Origin: Artemia franciscana
Lineage: Eukaryota > Arthropoda > Branchiopoda > Anostraca > Artemiidae
Assembly: GCF_032884065.1 (NCBI RefSeq)
Contig: NC_088866.1
Span: 26,020,335-26,084,334 of the forward strand
DNA: 64,000 bases
Direction: 5' to 3'
The notes beneath the pieces were generated by a model that saw only the letters and a program-made list of their open reading frames with translations, was not told the DNA's origin and did no database searches. Made by a program: the position numbers and the translations under genes. Below are positions 43,901 to 54,324 of the stretch, piece after piece (positions within the stretch are counted from its first letter, which is position 1; the number at the start of each line of letters is the position of its first letter).

Positions 43901-44161
43901 GTAATTTTTGTTTTAAGTATGACTTTTTATATGAGTTGATTTTTTCTCGGGTTAAGTTCTAATATCGTTATTCACTTTTTATGAAGTACTGATTCGGATT
44001 TACTTCCGAAAAAGGCAGTATTTACTCTTGGTGATAAAAGAAACCCTACTGCAATAACAAACTGGATGGTTAAATTTTATCTGTTTTTTTACTTTTTAGC
44101 CAGAGAAGCTGCTGCAGCTGCAAAACAAGCTGCAACATCAAAAGCTCTGGGAAGAAGGTAA
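34853..44161 (+). CDS. PDAP1: PDAP1 homologue, 28 kDa heat- and acid-stable phosphoprotein
   Basis: Four coding exons join in frame: 34853-34947, 35455-35666, 38245-38396 and 44100-44161 (TAA). With a missing few-codon first exon the protein would be about 176 residues; the human protein is 181. Order of parts: basic N-terminus ([16 protein letters not shown]); a long acidic Ser-rich tract ([16 protein letters not shown] and more), ideal for casein kinase 2; the PP28 core with [13 protein letters not shown], then [20 protein letters not shown] and [19 protein letters not shown]; and an Ala-rich tail ([20 protein letters not shown]). PP28 proteins are cytosolic casein-kinase substrates associated with growth-factor and RNA biology. 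The last intron (5.7 kb) holds LINE and fold-back repeats. AAG|gtaaat at the stop could be a donor, so a longer 3' end is possible. Confidence 0.88.
35455..35666 (+). CDS. PDAP1: PDAP1 exon 3 (acidic phospho-tract)
   Basis: Acceptor 'ctccctgccctcag', donor 'gtaatt' after two bases of an Arg codon. Encodes [20 protein letters not shown], more Ser/Asp/Glu, then [13 protein letters not shown] and QLTRKER. The antisense frame (Phe/Ser-rich) over this exon is a shadow. Confidence 0.88.
36470..36900 (+). repeat. Diverged fragment of the composite repeat
   Basis: Phrases 'atgagcctgagaaaatttgg', 'acccacaaaaag', 'gttttcaagccctctacaaa', 'gcatgtttattttttatt', 'ggggtggtcgtatc' and 'aaaagttctagtg' occur in the same order as in the copies at 43080 and 61430. 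It lies in PDAP1 intron 3. Confidence 0.6.
38245..38396 (+). CDS. PDAP1: PDAP1 exon 4 (PP28 core)
   Basis: Acceptor 'ttcattcccag', donor 'gtaaat', ending in phase 1. Encodes [34 protein letters not shown] and [16 protein letters not shown], the most conserved part of the family. Its last third is duplicated 105 bp downstream. Confidence 0.9.
38444..38499 (+). pseudogene. Tandem partial duplicate of the PDAP1 exon 4 tail
   Basis: Near-identical copy of the last 56-57 nt of exon 4, offset 105 bp. It has a created acceptor 'cacttttgtttag' (the coding CGTTTAG of the original became TTGTTTAG behind a pyrimidine tract) and a donor 'gtgaat'. Joined to exon 4 it would add [19 protein letters not shown] in frame. 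One A/G loss near its end puts the final exon out of frame (phase 0 instead of 1). It may be an unused cryptic exon. Confidence 0.7.
38815..39535 (+). pseudogene. Non-LTR retrotransposon reverse-transcriptase fragment
   Basis: 5'-truncated LINE in the last PDAP1 intron. Starts within the [16 protein letters not shown] motif, keeps the catalytic box [10 protein letters not shown], and continues with [20 protein letters not shown] and [14 protein letters not shown]. After a one-base frameshift near 39280 come YLNYCP and [10 protein letters not shown]. The frame ends at a stop near 39532. The order fits the CR1/Jockey-like group. Stops and truncation make it inactive. Confidence 0.8.
39641..39934. 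repeat. Large fold-back (inverted) repeat
   Basis: The left arm 39641-39767 and right arm 39804-39934 are near-perfect reverse complements around a 36-bp loop, including 'gtaagaagcgacattaaaac', 'gaacagaaat', 'tatatgaaaggggctttt' and 'cgctctttacgctaaagtt'. RNA of this region would form a hairpin of about 125 bp. It forms the left part of a longer interspersed element reaching about 41050. Confidence 0.9.
39935..41050 (+). repeat. Long composite interspersed repeat
   Basis: Continuation of the fold-back element: 'gaattaatgcatgtctgatt', 'cgctctttaggctaaag', 'tcccccatgaaatattcctc', the 240-bp module at about 40735-40985, and a C-A-rich end near 41020. Fragments of the same family appear at 36470-36900, 43080-43440 (inverted end) and 61430-62110. 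No coding capacity was seen. The small frames at 40491-40768 are shadows. Confidence 0.7.
42100..42470 (+). pseudogene. LINE endonuclease-domain fragment
   Basis: Plus-strand pieces fit the end of an apurinic-like endonuclease domain: ARDFNCNLF (GDFN motif), [20 protein letters not shown], then [14 protein letters not shown] in place of the usual SDH-P-I. Stops and frameshifts interrupt it. The following frame to 42770 ([13 protein letters not shown]) may be part of the same element but is not recognised. Confidence 0.5.
43080..43440 (-). repeat. Terminal part of the composite repeat
   Basis: Begins with the short palindrome GTTCGTGGTAACGAAC, then 'tagtaaggagcgacccggct', 'aaaaacggaatttcg', 'gttacgagcctgataa', 'aaagtcatagg' and 'cagcgtatcagagaaccct'. 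The same order occurs at 61440-61720. The palindromic start suggests this is the end of the element. Confidence 0.65.
44100..44161 (+). CDS. PDAP1: PDAP1 last coding exon
   Basis: Acceptor 'tactttttag'. Two bases complete Ala, then [19 protein letters not shown] and TAA at 44159-44161. The terminal tail is less conserved in the family, so its limit rests on the stop codon. A donor-like gtaaat overlaps the stop. Confidence 0.75.
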
Positions 44162-44424
44162 ATGCTAGTATCAAATTGGAGTATTTTTTATTTTCTACAT
44201 TCTCAGTTTGCATTACAAACTTGTTTTCGAAAACAATTTGTTTTTATATAGTATTTGTAGGCGATTTCTTTTATGCCGGCCTCGCATTGGTTGGCCTAGG
44301 TATCCAGTTTACATTTTTTTTTCTTTACCTTGTTAACCCTTGGGTAAGGATTTGGCTGTTTTTGTGTTGCTTGTCGGGTACTTTAAAATGCATAAGTATT
44401 AGCATTGTTGGACAAGATTTGAAA

Positions 44425-44441
44425 AATAAAACTGGAATAAA
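44425..44441 (+). promoter_or_regulatory. Candidate polyadenylation signals of PDAP1
   Basis: Two AATAAA hexamers at 44425-44430 and 44436-44441, about 265 bp after the PDAP1 stop codon, on the coding strand. Their position is suitable for the 3' end. Confidence 0.4.
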
Positions 44442-45001
44442 GATAGAAATGGTTGTTTTTAATCATAAAATGAAGCGTTCATAAATATTGTTTTCTCCTT
44501 GATTAATTTCAGTTTCATTTGTTTTTCTGTCGGCTGTGTAGAATTTTTCTCAATGTATCAGATGATGTGGACCAATGGTAAAAAAATATTTTTGACTAGT
44601 CGGAGGAATCTTGCTGCATGTCGTTAAATGGCGCATTTGTTGTCTGTGCAGAAAAAAACAAATTTTGTTAACCTTGATTAAGAGTGTCAACTTGCTTTGA
44701 ATCGCCAGCAGAATAACCTCTGCGAGCCGTAAGCCTGTTTACATAGCATACACAAGGTAAGGCAATTTGAAGCCGTGTGGTAAATGAAGTAATAGTCTAA
44801 AGGTATACTTTTCTTTTTTTTTAATATTCTGCGAGTCGCAATATTTATTACCACTTTGGTTGTCTTTCTGGCATTAGACCGGACGGCGATATCGAATCGA
44901 AATAAGATCTCGAATCTTTAAAGCTTCATTGATCAACGACTTGGATGTGAATTTGTCTCAAAGGGGGAGGGGGATTAGAAAACTCAGATTTTTAAGGAAC
45001 A

Positions 45002-45026
45002 NNNNNNNNNNNNNNNNNNNNNNNNN
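45002..45026. other. Assembly gap (run of N)
   Basis: About 25 unknown bases between the 3' side of PDAP1 and the downstream side of the truncated UBC9. The true length is unknown. Missing UBC9 exons could lie here or the join may be wrong. Confidence 0.95.
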
Positions 45027-45986
45027 TTAAACAACATCATAGCTAACAGCTAATTTGCGTTGCTTCACTATGCTAAATAACAAACTAACACAAAAAAAAA
45101 GAAAATAACAGTGGCAAATAACAGCTTCAAAATCTTCTGTTTTGTTGCACAGCAATCTAGTGTTGCAAACGAGGAAGTTAGGAAGGCCACGACGAGCGTT
45201 GAAAGTAACAGGTCTTAGGATGGGAGGCAGCTACTGTGAACAGTGCTGACATCTAAAAAAAGGGACGGTAGCAGCATCTGGTGGCTTCGTCAGAAGATTA
45301 AAAGTCACCAAGTTCGAAAAAGTAGATGGCGCCACCTTATACAGGGGTGAAGAAAGGTCAAATAAAGTATCTTTCCTGTACTTAATTTGCATATTGATGG
45401 CACAGAAAACTGTCAGGATAGCCACTGCTTTAACTGGTGACGCCATTGACGAACCAGCACACATATATAGGGCACTATTAAGCTAAACTTGGTAGATGGG
45501 CTGTGCTAGCGCAACAGTGCCATCTACCATCCAGGTCTATTCATACCTGATATAATTCCTCATGATATTTTTTTGATTGTTTCAAAATAATTAAGTTATT
45601 AGGGCAGTATCACATTTTTGTCAGCATTGAAACATTGAACCATGATGATAAATGAGAAAAACTAATTTGTCAAATTTGGCAATACTTTTTGTCAACAAAA
45701 AATTCAAACATTAGCAATCTACTGATTATCTGCATATATTCTTTTTTTAATTTTATGTTCCCAGCTGTAAAAAAATTTGCCTAGCTGTTCATGGGGGTCT
45801 CTTCCATTAAGACAGTATTCCCAATTTTTAAGATAGATAAGGTTGTGCTTAACTAATTCAAACAATCATATTTAATTTTTATTACCTTTTTTATTTTAAA
45901 AATTTTCATTCTTTAAAGGGTCTTCATGCAGTTTACCAGTTAAATATGTCTTAGAGGGTTAAATATATTTTCATATATGTACTTAC

Positions 45987-46070
45987 ACCTTTCTTTCCTG
46001 GAATGGCACATTCCCATACCATCAAATTTAGAGTTCCATCAGGATTTTTGGATGGTCGAGCAATAAAACC
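45987..46070 (-). CDS. UBE2I: UBC9 exon 2
   Basis: 28 codons, phase 0 at both ends, acceptor 'tctttttag' (complement of 46071-46079) and donor 'gtaagt'. Encodes the first beta strands of the E2 fold including [16 protein letters not shown], nearly identical to human UBC9 residues 35-50. Confidence 0.9.
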
Positions 46071-49000
46071 CTAAAAAGAAAACAAAACAATATTTTTCAT
46101 TACAATAAAACAGAGTAATAAAAAACAATTTTAATAATGTCTAATATGAAAATATGCACTATGCAATAGCAGTTGTTATATCACAATAAAGATATTCAGA
46201 AATAAAGCCAAAATATTCAGCCTTTGAATATCATTATTAAAGAAAAAAAGAATTTTGTTATTTTTTCCTGTCTTTTTATTTTCAAAACAAGCAGCAGACA
46301 AGCCAAATATTTGTCTAGTCATCAAAACATAAATATATATAATCTACAGTCAACACTTATGAAATAATTTAAAATAATTCTAATCATCCACTTAAAATCA
46401 GCATACAATAACTTACTAGTCAGAATATAATAAAACATAACTAACAAACTAAAGAAGAAGACAAGCCAAACATTCATTTTAGTCATCAAAACACAAATAC
46501 ATGCACAATCCATAGTCAACACTTTTGAGATAACTTATTTCAAATGAGGGAACAAAGCTTTTCAAATATATGTTTCAAGACACATTGATTGGCTGTATAT
46601 GAGCTACAACTTCTGCCACTGCTCTTGCTGGTCTTTCTTGGTGTGGTTTGAAATCAGGGGGCAGTATGGATTGATGGGATGTGCTGTAGCACCCCTGTAC
46701 CAAAAGCAAGCAAAAGCAAGGGCACAGTATGGGACTTGGGTGCTTTTGAATTTAACAACAATGCCCAAAATTTAACTCTCTCAATCATGTCTGACTACTC
46801 CTGCATTAGGCCATAATGCCAAATGGGGGAACAGTATTCAAGGCAAGACCATATCAAAGAGGTAAAGCTTGCAAAATGTAATCTGAAGGAATCCTATGTT
46901 GAGACAGCAGCTTCAGGGAGCCAATACAAAGACCTAGGGCTGAATTATAATCTTAGTAAACACTACTGTTGTTCTTGCACAATAATGGACAAGAAAAAAA
47001 GTCAAGATCTATTCTTGCTCAATTATATTCAAGATATATCAGCCAAAGAGGCATAAAAGTCACATTTTGAGGACAGTTATATGGCAAACATCCTCTTGGC
47101 CAGCCTTGCAAGACATGGATTGGCAAATTCAAGACCTGTAACCTCTATCAGCTACTCTGATTAGAGCCTGCTTGACCAAACTTTGAAACTATATTCTTTA
47201 AATCTTCTGAAAAAAGCCCCAATATAACAAAGAGGCCATGGAAATACAAAAGCCATTAAGTGACATTTCCCAAAATGTCTAGGAGAAGCAAAAAACTTTT
47301 AAAAAACATCCTTCAAACTGTGAACAATTTGATGGTTTAAAAGTTGTTGTGTTCATGACTGCAGATGAGTTGTGTACTTACTGCTTTGGTATGCAGAATG
47401 GGTAGAAATTTTGGTGAGTTTTGTATTTATTGATCAAATATGCCTGATTTTAGTAGGAGCAATTTAAAACTCATTTTCAACCAATATGTCAGTTAATGCC
47501 TTTTGTATTTCCATGGCAGAGGGGCTAGACAGGACACCTTTTATACATTATACACTACCCTAGTCATATATAGAGAAAACAATGAAGTTATACAGATGAT
47601 TTTCATACCTCATCTTTAGAGTAGCAGCATAGAAAAATATATACAGATGACTTTTTTTGGTTTTCTATGCATATTGTAAAACATCATGTAGAAATATACA
47701 AAACATATTTTAAATAAAAGCATGTATAAGTTTTCTAATATATGTATACATTTTGGGCTTTCCCTCCAAATTCCCCTTTTCTCTCTACCCTCAGAAATAG
47801 GGAAGGAATAGTCTCTGAGCCTTCCCCTTGAAGCAGATCATATTTATTCTTAATCCAGATCATTTTTGGTGTTCCTGACAAAATTGACCCCCTCTCCTCA
47901 GAAATGGAGAAGGAGGGATCTGTGATCCTTCCCCTTAAGGAATATCCTATTCATTTTTTATTCTGAGCACTTTTGGTTTTCTTTCCAAAATGGATCCCCC
48001 TTGCCCTCAGTATTGGAGATGGAGGGGTCTCTGAGCCTTTCCCTTGAGGCAGATTTGTGTTTTTCTTATTCTGAGCATTCTTGGTTTTCTCCCCAAAACC
48101 AACATTTTACTGTTTTCTTCACATAGAACTGGGGCAATATATATCTTCTGAATGAAATTTGAGTGCATCTTCATTGATTGCTATATTAAAATAACTCTCT
48201 AAATTTACTAATATTTTTACTCTTTGGGGTGGCTGTTAAACAGCAATTGAGGTAAAATTCTAGTTTAGAGAATTCTTTCTATCTCAGAAAGGGGTTAGGT
48301 TAGGAAAATGAAACTTTCAGGGATGGGTATACAGGCTAGAGTATGTCCCAGGAGGGTATTTTGAAGTACCTGCCTCTACTCCCTCTCCCTCTAGAGGGCT
48401 CTAACCTTTGAAAAATGTGTGCTATAAAAATGAAACCTTGCAAAATAGATCTTCTGCTTGAATACAGTACAATAAAATTGTTTTCAGCTTCATAACTTTT
48501 CAGCTCAATCCCAATTTATAAGGTTTTAAAGATATGTAAATACATTTCCTTAATTAAAAAAAACATTGATATAACTCAGAATTCTACTCTATTAACAGGA
48601 ATTGCATTTTCAGAACTAAAGGCAGAGAAAAAGCAACTGGTAATTGAAAATTAAGGTAAAATGTTGTTTTGTCAGAATTTCAATAGGTATAGACCTGTCA
48701 TATGGGCAAATTTCAGGGCCCTCTAGAGGAAGGAGTAGAGGTTGATACTTTAAATTACCTTCCCAGTATATACTTTAGCCTGTAGACCCATCCCCAAAAG
48801 TTTCATTTTCCTAACCTAACACCTTTCCAAGATAGCAAGAAGTCACTAGACAAGGATTTTACTAGGCTAGTAGATGTTGTTTGTTGGCTAAAATAAATTT
48901 CTTAATTTCTCTCTTACATTGTGCAGTGTCCATTATGGAGTTGAACAGTACCACTCTTCCATTGTTATAGCTATATTCTTCAAAGGTTAAAAGGCAAAAC

Positions 49001-49382
49001 TACCCAATCTTTTAAAGTGCCTGTAACTGATAAACTAGGCTAGCCTACATTTAACCAACCTTACGAAATACTTTGAAGATAGCAAAGGAATAGTCTGCAG
49101 CCCTTTAGGTAATGGTACCATAAATGTATTCACCCATAAGGGTGAAATTCTGACATTGAATATGCCTAAACTTAACTAGCCTACAGAGATTGGGTAATGC
49201 TTTCAATTCATTCACATACATCTTTTCACTTCATTTAATTGCTTTCAAAGAGAGTGAAGTGCCCATCCACTAGAATTATACTACCAAAAGAAGTCTATGA
49301 AAAAACTTTAAATTACGAAGGGGTGTTCCTTTCTCCATGATTTTCTTTCCTCTGCAAGCCTTGCAATTGCAATTCCGGACAT
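45987..49382 (-). CDS. UBE2I: UBC9 / UBE2I SUMO-conjugating enzyme, 5' two exons only
   Basis: Two minus-strand exons encode residues 1-50 of UBC9. Exon 1 (49317-49382) starts ATG and reads [15 protein letters not shown] then RKEHPF. The basic patch R13, K14, R17, K18 used for SUMO and E1 contact is intact. Exon 2 (45987-46070) reads [12 protein letters not shown] then [16 protein letters not shown]. The intron positions after F22 and G50 match those I know from animal UBE2I genes. UBC9 transfers SUMO from the SAE1/UBA2 E1 to substrates in nucleus and cytosol. Exons with the HPN motif and catalytic Cys93 are absent down to the N gap and beyond it, so the gene is incomplete in this assembly or truncated. 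The 3.25-kb intron contains a MITE and tandem repeats. Confidence 0.88.
47755..48110. repeat. Three tandem copies of a ~118-bp unit
   Basis: Units share 'tttggttttc', 'ccaaaat', 'ccctcagaaatggagaagga', 'tctctgagcctt', 'cccttgaggcag' and 'ttcttattctgagca'. They lie in the first UBC9 intron just before a complete MITE. Confidence 0.75.
48252..48862. mobile_element. MITE-like element, copy 2
   Basis: Same structure as the element at 32204-32826: inverted arms of about 130 bp with GGTTAGGTTAGGAAAATGAA, and a core with 'tgaaaccttgcaaaatagat'. About 611 bp. Arms are slightly more diverged than in copy 1. Located in UBC9 intron 1. Confidence 0.8.
49317..49382 (-). CDS. UBE2I: UBC9 exon 1 (start codon)
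   Basis: ATG at 49382-49380, 22 codons, donor 'gtaatt'. The N-terminal helix residues match human UBC9 at 17 of 22 positions by eye. The T-run directly upstream of the ATG on the plus strand means an A-run leader in the mRNA, if no further intron intervenes. Confidence 0.9.
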
Positions 49383-49485
49383 TTTTTTTTATTGATTTCT
49401 TCTTGAAGAATTCCGTCACCTGCGCCGTGTTCTGTTACTTGTCCGATTACTTATCCGACTAATCAAGCATTTTATGAGACGCACA

Positions 49486-49590
49486 TGACGTCAGAGGATA
49501 GCGGATTATCTCGTCGAACGTTCAAGATGACTTGTCTGCGGACTTGCACTTTCTAACCCCGAAAAAAATTATTGAGGACAAGTGACGTCA
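49486..49590 (-). promoter_or_regulatory. Two CRE-like TGACGTCA palindromes upstream of UBC9
   Basis: TGACGTCA at 49486-49493 and 49583-49590, about 105 and 200 bp upstream of the UBC9 start codon. This palindrome is the consensus for CREB/ATF bZIP factors. Regulatory use is inferred from position only. Confidence 0.45.
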
Positions 49591-49999
49591 TTGTTACATA
49601 TTTTTTAAATGGGCAAACTTGTGAAATCGTTAAGTCTAGAGAAAAGACAAGGAAACTGTAAATAGTAGAAATAATCTTAGTTTTTCAGTGACCTATAAGT
49701 AATCTTATGCATATTCCTTAGGATCTAAAGGGTTTTTGGTGTTCTAGGCCCGTCTTGCATAGGCTAAGCTTAATAAGAAGTCTGAAGAAAAGTTTTTTAG
49801 TTATTAAAAAGGTTGGTTCTTAGGAAGGCAGTTGTCACATTGGTGATTTAGTCAAATATTACTATATCAAACAGGCCTAGTTTCTAAACCATCCTATAAT
49901 TTTTAGTTGAAAAAAATTTAGAATGATTAGGCCAATACCTATAGCCTTTTATATAGTCTATATTTGTCAAGATTACTATTGAAACTGGATTTTTAAGGT

Positions 50000-50170
50000 A
50001 AAGTAGGGGTAAAATTTTACTTTAGCTATTTTTGGCTATCTTTGAAAGAGGTTAGGCTAGGAAAATGAAACGTTCAGGGATGTGTCTACAGGCTAAAGTA
50101 TGTCCCAGGAAAGTATCTCGAAGTACCTACCTCTACTTCTTTTCCCTCTAGATGGTCCTGAAAATTTTGG
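50000..50170 (+). repeat. Left-arm fragment of the MITE family
   Basis: Contains 'gtaaaattttactttagc', 'gaaagaggttaggctaggaa', 'tctacaggctaaagtatgtc' and 'tttccctctagatgg'. The right half is missing. Confidence 0.65.
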
Positions 50171-51055
50171 GTGCCCTGTTTTTTGGTTATCAGTTTCTTT
50201 TTTTGGCATTAGTTCTGAAAAGAAATTCCTGTTGATTGAGCAGAACTTTAAGCCATAACACTGTTTTGTTCTAATTTTAGAAATAATCTTTTATGCCACC
50301 TCATTATAGGTTAAATATATGGCTTATATTGTTTATTCTCCATGAATTTTTGTTTTATTTGATAACATTGATGTCAGTTGCTTTCTATTAAAAATACATT
50401 TATTTTTTTTACACTAAGCTTCTCTTTTGTGAAAAAAATTGAACTGTTTTTCTTTTTACATGTTGTATAAAATGTAAAAGAATGCCTGGCCCTTCATTTC
50501 ATAGATTCAACTAAAAGTCTTTGAGGCATCTTATATCAAAATACATCTGGCACATTTTAATGTTTTTTTTTTATTAGATGACATGGGATACCATTAAAGT
50601 TTTGCATTTGTTTTGCTAAAAATTGTCTGAAAAAGTGCTAGGTTTAGAGAGTTATGTTAATATTCTTCATGCTGATCAGTATAATTGTTTTTAAAATTCC
50701 TTCTGTTTAAAGCATTTTAGAGAGATTCTGAGCCAACCATGGGTATATTGTTGTCACAAATGATTTTTCTCAAATGGGATGGTGGAAAACAAATAGAACA
50801 TAATTTCTCTTTTTTTATTATTTCAAGACTAGAATATCACAAAACTAAGCATTCATATTGCTGATTGTATTTTAAGTAAATACAATCCCTGATGAAGTTT
50901 TGTTGATACCTGTCTTGAAATTTATTTGTCTTAATAAAATACATATTGTTTGTGGGACAGCAGTGAAAAATGAGAGCAACTATGACTTGAATGGTTTTTT
51001 TTTTAATATTTTCTTTTTCCTAATAATTTTTGTTCTCTGGTGACATTTGTGTTCC

Positions 51056-51350
51056 TTCCTAAGTGGCTGGCACTCTAGGTTGAGAATTCTTTATCCAAAG
51101 GGCACAGGTTTAATTCCTGGCATTAGCAGTTTATTTGGTTTGGGACAAAGGTCAGTGATGTGACTCTGTAAGTTCAGCCAGAATTGGCCCAAACTTAACA
51201 GGTTACCTAGAGAAATCTGGGGTCAGTAAGCAGTAAGGCCATGCAAAAGCATAGGATGACTGGCCCCTAGCTTCCTATTGCACTTCCTGGCTAAAGGACC
51301 ACCTGGTCCTTTACTGGGCTTCTGACTTAGCCATAGAAGCTTTCTTTTAA
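51056..51350 (+). repeat. Possible tRNA-derived SINE
   Basis: A tRNA-like head (TGGCTGGCACTCTAGG as degenerate A box, GGTTTAATTCC as B box) is followed by a body with 'gtgactctgtaagttcagcc', 'ctagagaaatctggggtcag' and 'ggatgactggcccctag'. No second copy was noticed in the window, so the assignment rests on structure only. Confidence 0.4.
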
Positions 51351-52119
51351 GCCCATTAAATATAAGTATAAAGGAAGAAATGCCAGTAACATGGTCCTTC
51401 CCTTTAAGTGAATTGTTGATATACAGACAAGAGTTTAGGTCATAAGAGGTGGCTGGTGAATGTTTTGCAAGGTTTCAAAATTTAGGGCAATTACTCAGGT
51501 TGGCAACTGAGCACAAAAGTAAAATTTGTGAATGTTATATTTATCTAATGTCAAGCATTTTAAAGTTAATCTTCATTGTTTTGTTTTAATTGCCATGGCC
51601 CTAGGACTTTAGTATATTAAAACCTGCTTATGTCCATCCATTTTCTATCAAAAAGAGAGGAGTTCTATGTTTCCTAGCTTCAATAAATTTATATACAATT
51701 TTGAGACCAGGGTTATGAAGTAGGTCAAAACTTGGAAATGGAACTGTGGTATGACTAATTAATTTGCAAGAAATGTATATCAATTTAAAGATTTAAAAAA
51801 TCATGTAGAAAACTAACAAGACAAATAAATAAAAGTATCCCTTTACAGCCATTTAATAAAGGGTAACAAATGTAGATCATCCCTAAGATTGAAATGAACA
51901 AAGCTTCAATTATGAATCTGTTTTCTTTAAACAGACTGAAGGGGCAAACCTCCAAGCTATGACAAATTCAGTGTCACTTTTGGTCTCTTTCCTTTTCAAT
52001 GGGAATTTTCTTTGGATTTTTTTCAACCAAGTAAAAACAGTAGGGACAGGATCAGCTATAAGTGACCTTCCACTTAGCCTACATACCCAGGGGAAAATCA
52101 TGCAGTAATAATAATAATT

Positions 52120-53014
52120 GGTAAATTTTTTGTTGTTCATATTTTTGATTTACAAATAAAGTGAACATACCCCTTGATGTCTTTTTTATGTTCTTTACAA
52201 ACACAATAAGTGCTTCAATTGCAAGTTTTTGAGCTCTTGAAAATGACCAAAATATACCCAAATAGTTTTTAGGTATAAAAAAGCTTAAAACATTGGTCTC
52301 AGACTTACTGTTTCATTAATAATCCGTTTTTTAAATGTTGTGTAATCTATGAGCACTGATTTTCTGAAATTAAGTTGGATTAATAAATTTTAAAATGTTA
52401 TACTGTTTTTCTTCTTCTTTGATGCCAAATTTTCCATTAAAGTATGTGTTTTTGGTCATTTTTGACAAAATAATGTATGTTTTTCACTGCCAAAATTTGT
52501 TAGGTTGAGTAAGGTCAAAAAGCACTTAAACTTGAACTAGCAATATAAGCATTATTATATTTGTAAAGAAAATACAAAAAGGCATCAAGTGGTGTATTAA
52601 CTTTATTTGTAAGTCAAAATATACCCAAATAGTTTTTAGGTATAAAAAAGCTTAAAACATTGGTCTCAGACTTAGGCTACTGTTTCATTAATAATCCATT
52701 TTTTAAATGTTGTGTAATCTATGAGCACTGATTTTCTGAAATTAAGTTGGATTAATAAATTTTAAAATGTTATACTGTTTTTCTTCTTCTTTGATGCCAA
52801 ATTTTCCATTAAAGTATGTGTTTTTGGTCATTTTTGACAAAATAATGTATGTTTTTCACTGCCAAAATTTGTTAGGTTGAGTAAGGTCAAAAAGCACTTA
52901 AACTTGAACTAGCAATATAAGCAACTATTATATTTGTAAAGAAAATACAAAAAGGCATCAAGTTGTGTATTCACTTTATTTGTAAGTCAAAATATGAACA
53001 ACAAAAAATTTACC
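52120..53014. mobile_element. Inverted-repeat element with internal 367-bp tandem duplication
   Basis: Left end 52120-52187 (starting GGTAAATTTTTTGTTGTTCA) is the reverse complement of the right end 52947-53014. Inside, a unit of about 367 bp beginning 'caaaatatacccaaatagtt' occurs twice in tandem (about 52249-52616 and 52617-52990), differing by a few substitutions and small indels. No coding frame. The left end overlaps a small antisense frame without meaning. Confidence 0.8.
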
Positions 53015-53015
53015 C

Positions 53016-54324
53016 CTAACATGCCTAATTTGCAAATATATAGCTCAAATTATATATTTCCAGTGTTTTCTGCCACATTTTACTTGTTTTTCCAGTTCTT
53101 GTTTTGCCACAGTTGCTTCAATTAAGAGGTACTAGGGTCGAGGGATAGATTGGCAGAATCAATAGAAAATAAGTAATTTCAGCTATAGATTTCCATATTA
53201 GGAGGGTTGGGACTAAAGTAGAGCAGGGCTGCATGTAGAATATGTTAGCTATAATTATTATGAAAATTACAAAGAATCATCTTTTTTTAAAAGGTTTTCT
53301 TCTATAGGTTGACAGGTCCTTCTATTGGCTTATACCACATCAAGCATTATATAACCAGAGAAGAATCAGTAGCAAAAAGTTATATATACATAAGTATATG
53401 CTATTTAACAATGACTTCTCTAGTGCTTAACTATGACCCCAAATGAGTAACAGAAAAAGTGAAATTTAGTGTAAATGACAATCAGGAACTGGATACTGGC
53501 TCAAGGGGGCCAAAAACAGGGCTATATAATTGGAGTTCGAAGAAGGTGGTGATTTTTTAGTGAAAAAAAAAAACACTTCCCTGGCTAATTTAGGACTTTA
53601 AATTGATTAGCCTACTGAAATTTTCCTATCCTATGCAATTGAAATATTTTTCCCTTTTCAGAGCATTAAGACAACTTATCACAATAAAAAATTTCCAAAG
53701 CATCTTGAATGGAATGACTAAAAAAGGCAAATGACAACCACAATTTGCAATCTTAAAATTAAACTTCTGGCCACACAAATTGTGTTAGTCCAACCAGCTC
53801 TGAAATAATTGCTGAAGGTGTATTTGCCTGTAAAATTAGAAACAAGCCCGAAGCCCCAGCCTCTTCCTTGTCAGAACTTCACATAACATTAAAGCAATAA
53901 TATAGGCTATTTTATATGTGAAAAATGTTGTTATTCTCGTAGTATTTCGTGCCGTTTCAAGTGACACGTGGCCAGATAAGTATTTGTTGTTATCTTTTAG
54001 GGGTTAAACCCCGATTAGGGGAAATCCCATTGGACAAGTAAAAGAACACGAGGCTAAAGAGGGTGTTTGAACACATCGTGCTGACCAGTCTTAAACTCCT
54101 CGATGAATTGCAATAGCTGTGTCTTCTATTCACACACTAGGCTTTTAGAAATAGACTGATACAGCGTTCAATACCACTTGCTCCCCTAACTTGCAATCTT
54201 TTTTCATCACTGATATTAACTTTTTTTTTTACATCGCTACAACTCCCATTGTAATTTAATTTAATCACCTATACCCAATGAAAAATATTCTCCTTGAAAG
54301 AAAATGGTTTTCATTGGTTGCGCC
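53016..54324. other. No gene recognised
   Basis: AT-rich unique-looking sequence. No exon, tRNA or element boundary was identified. Confidence 0.4.

Noticed and set aside
46790-46860. Minus-strand text LEYCSPIW resembling a LINE C-terminal motif
   Set aside because: The surrounding frames do not follow the usual LINE order and stops are dense. Too weak to list as an element.
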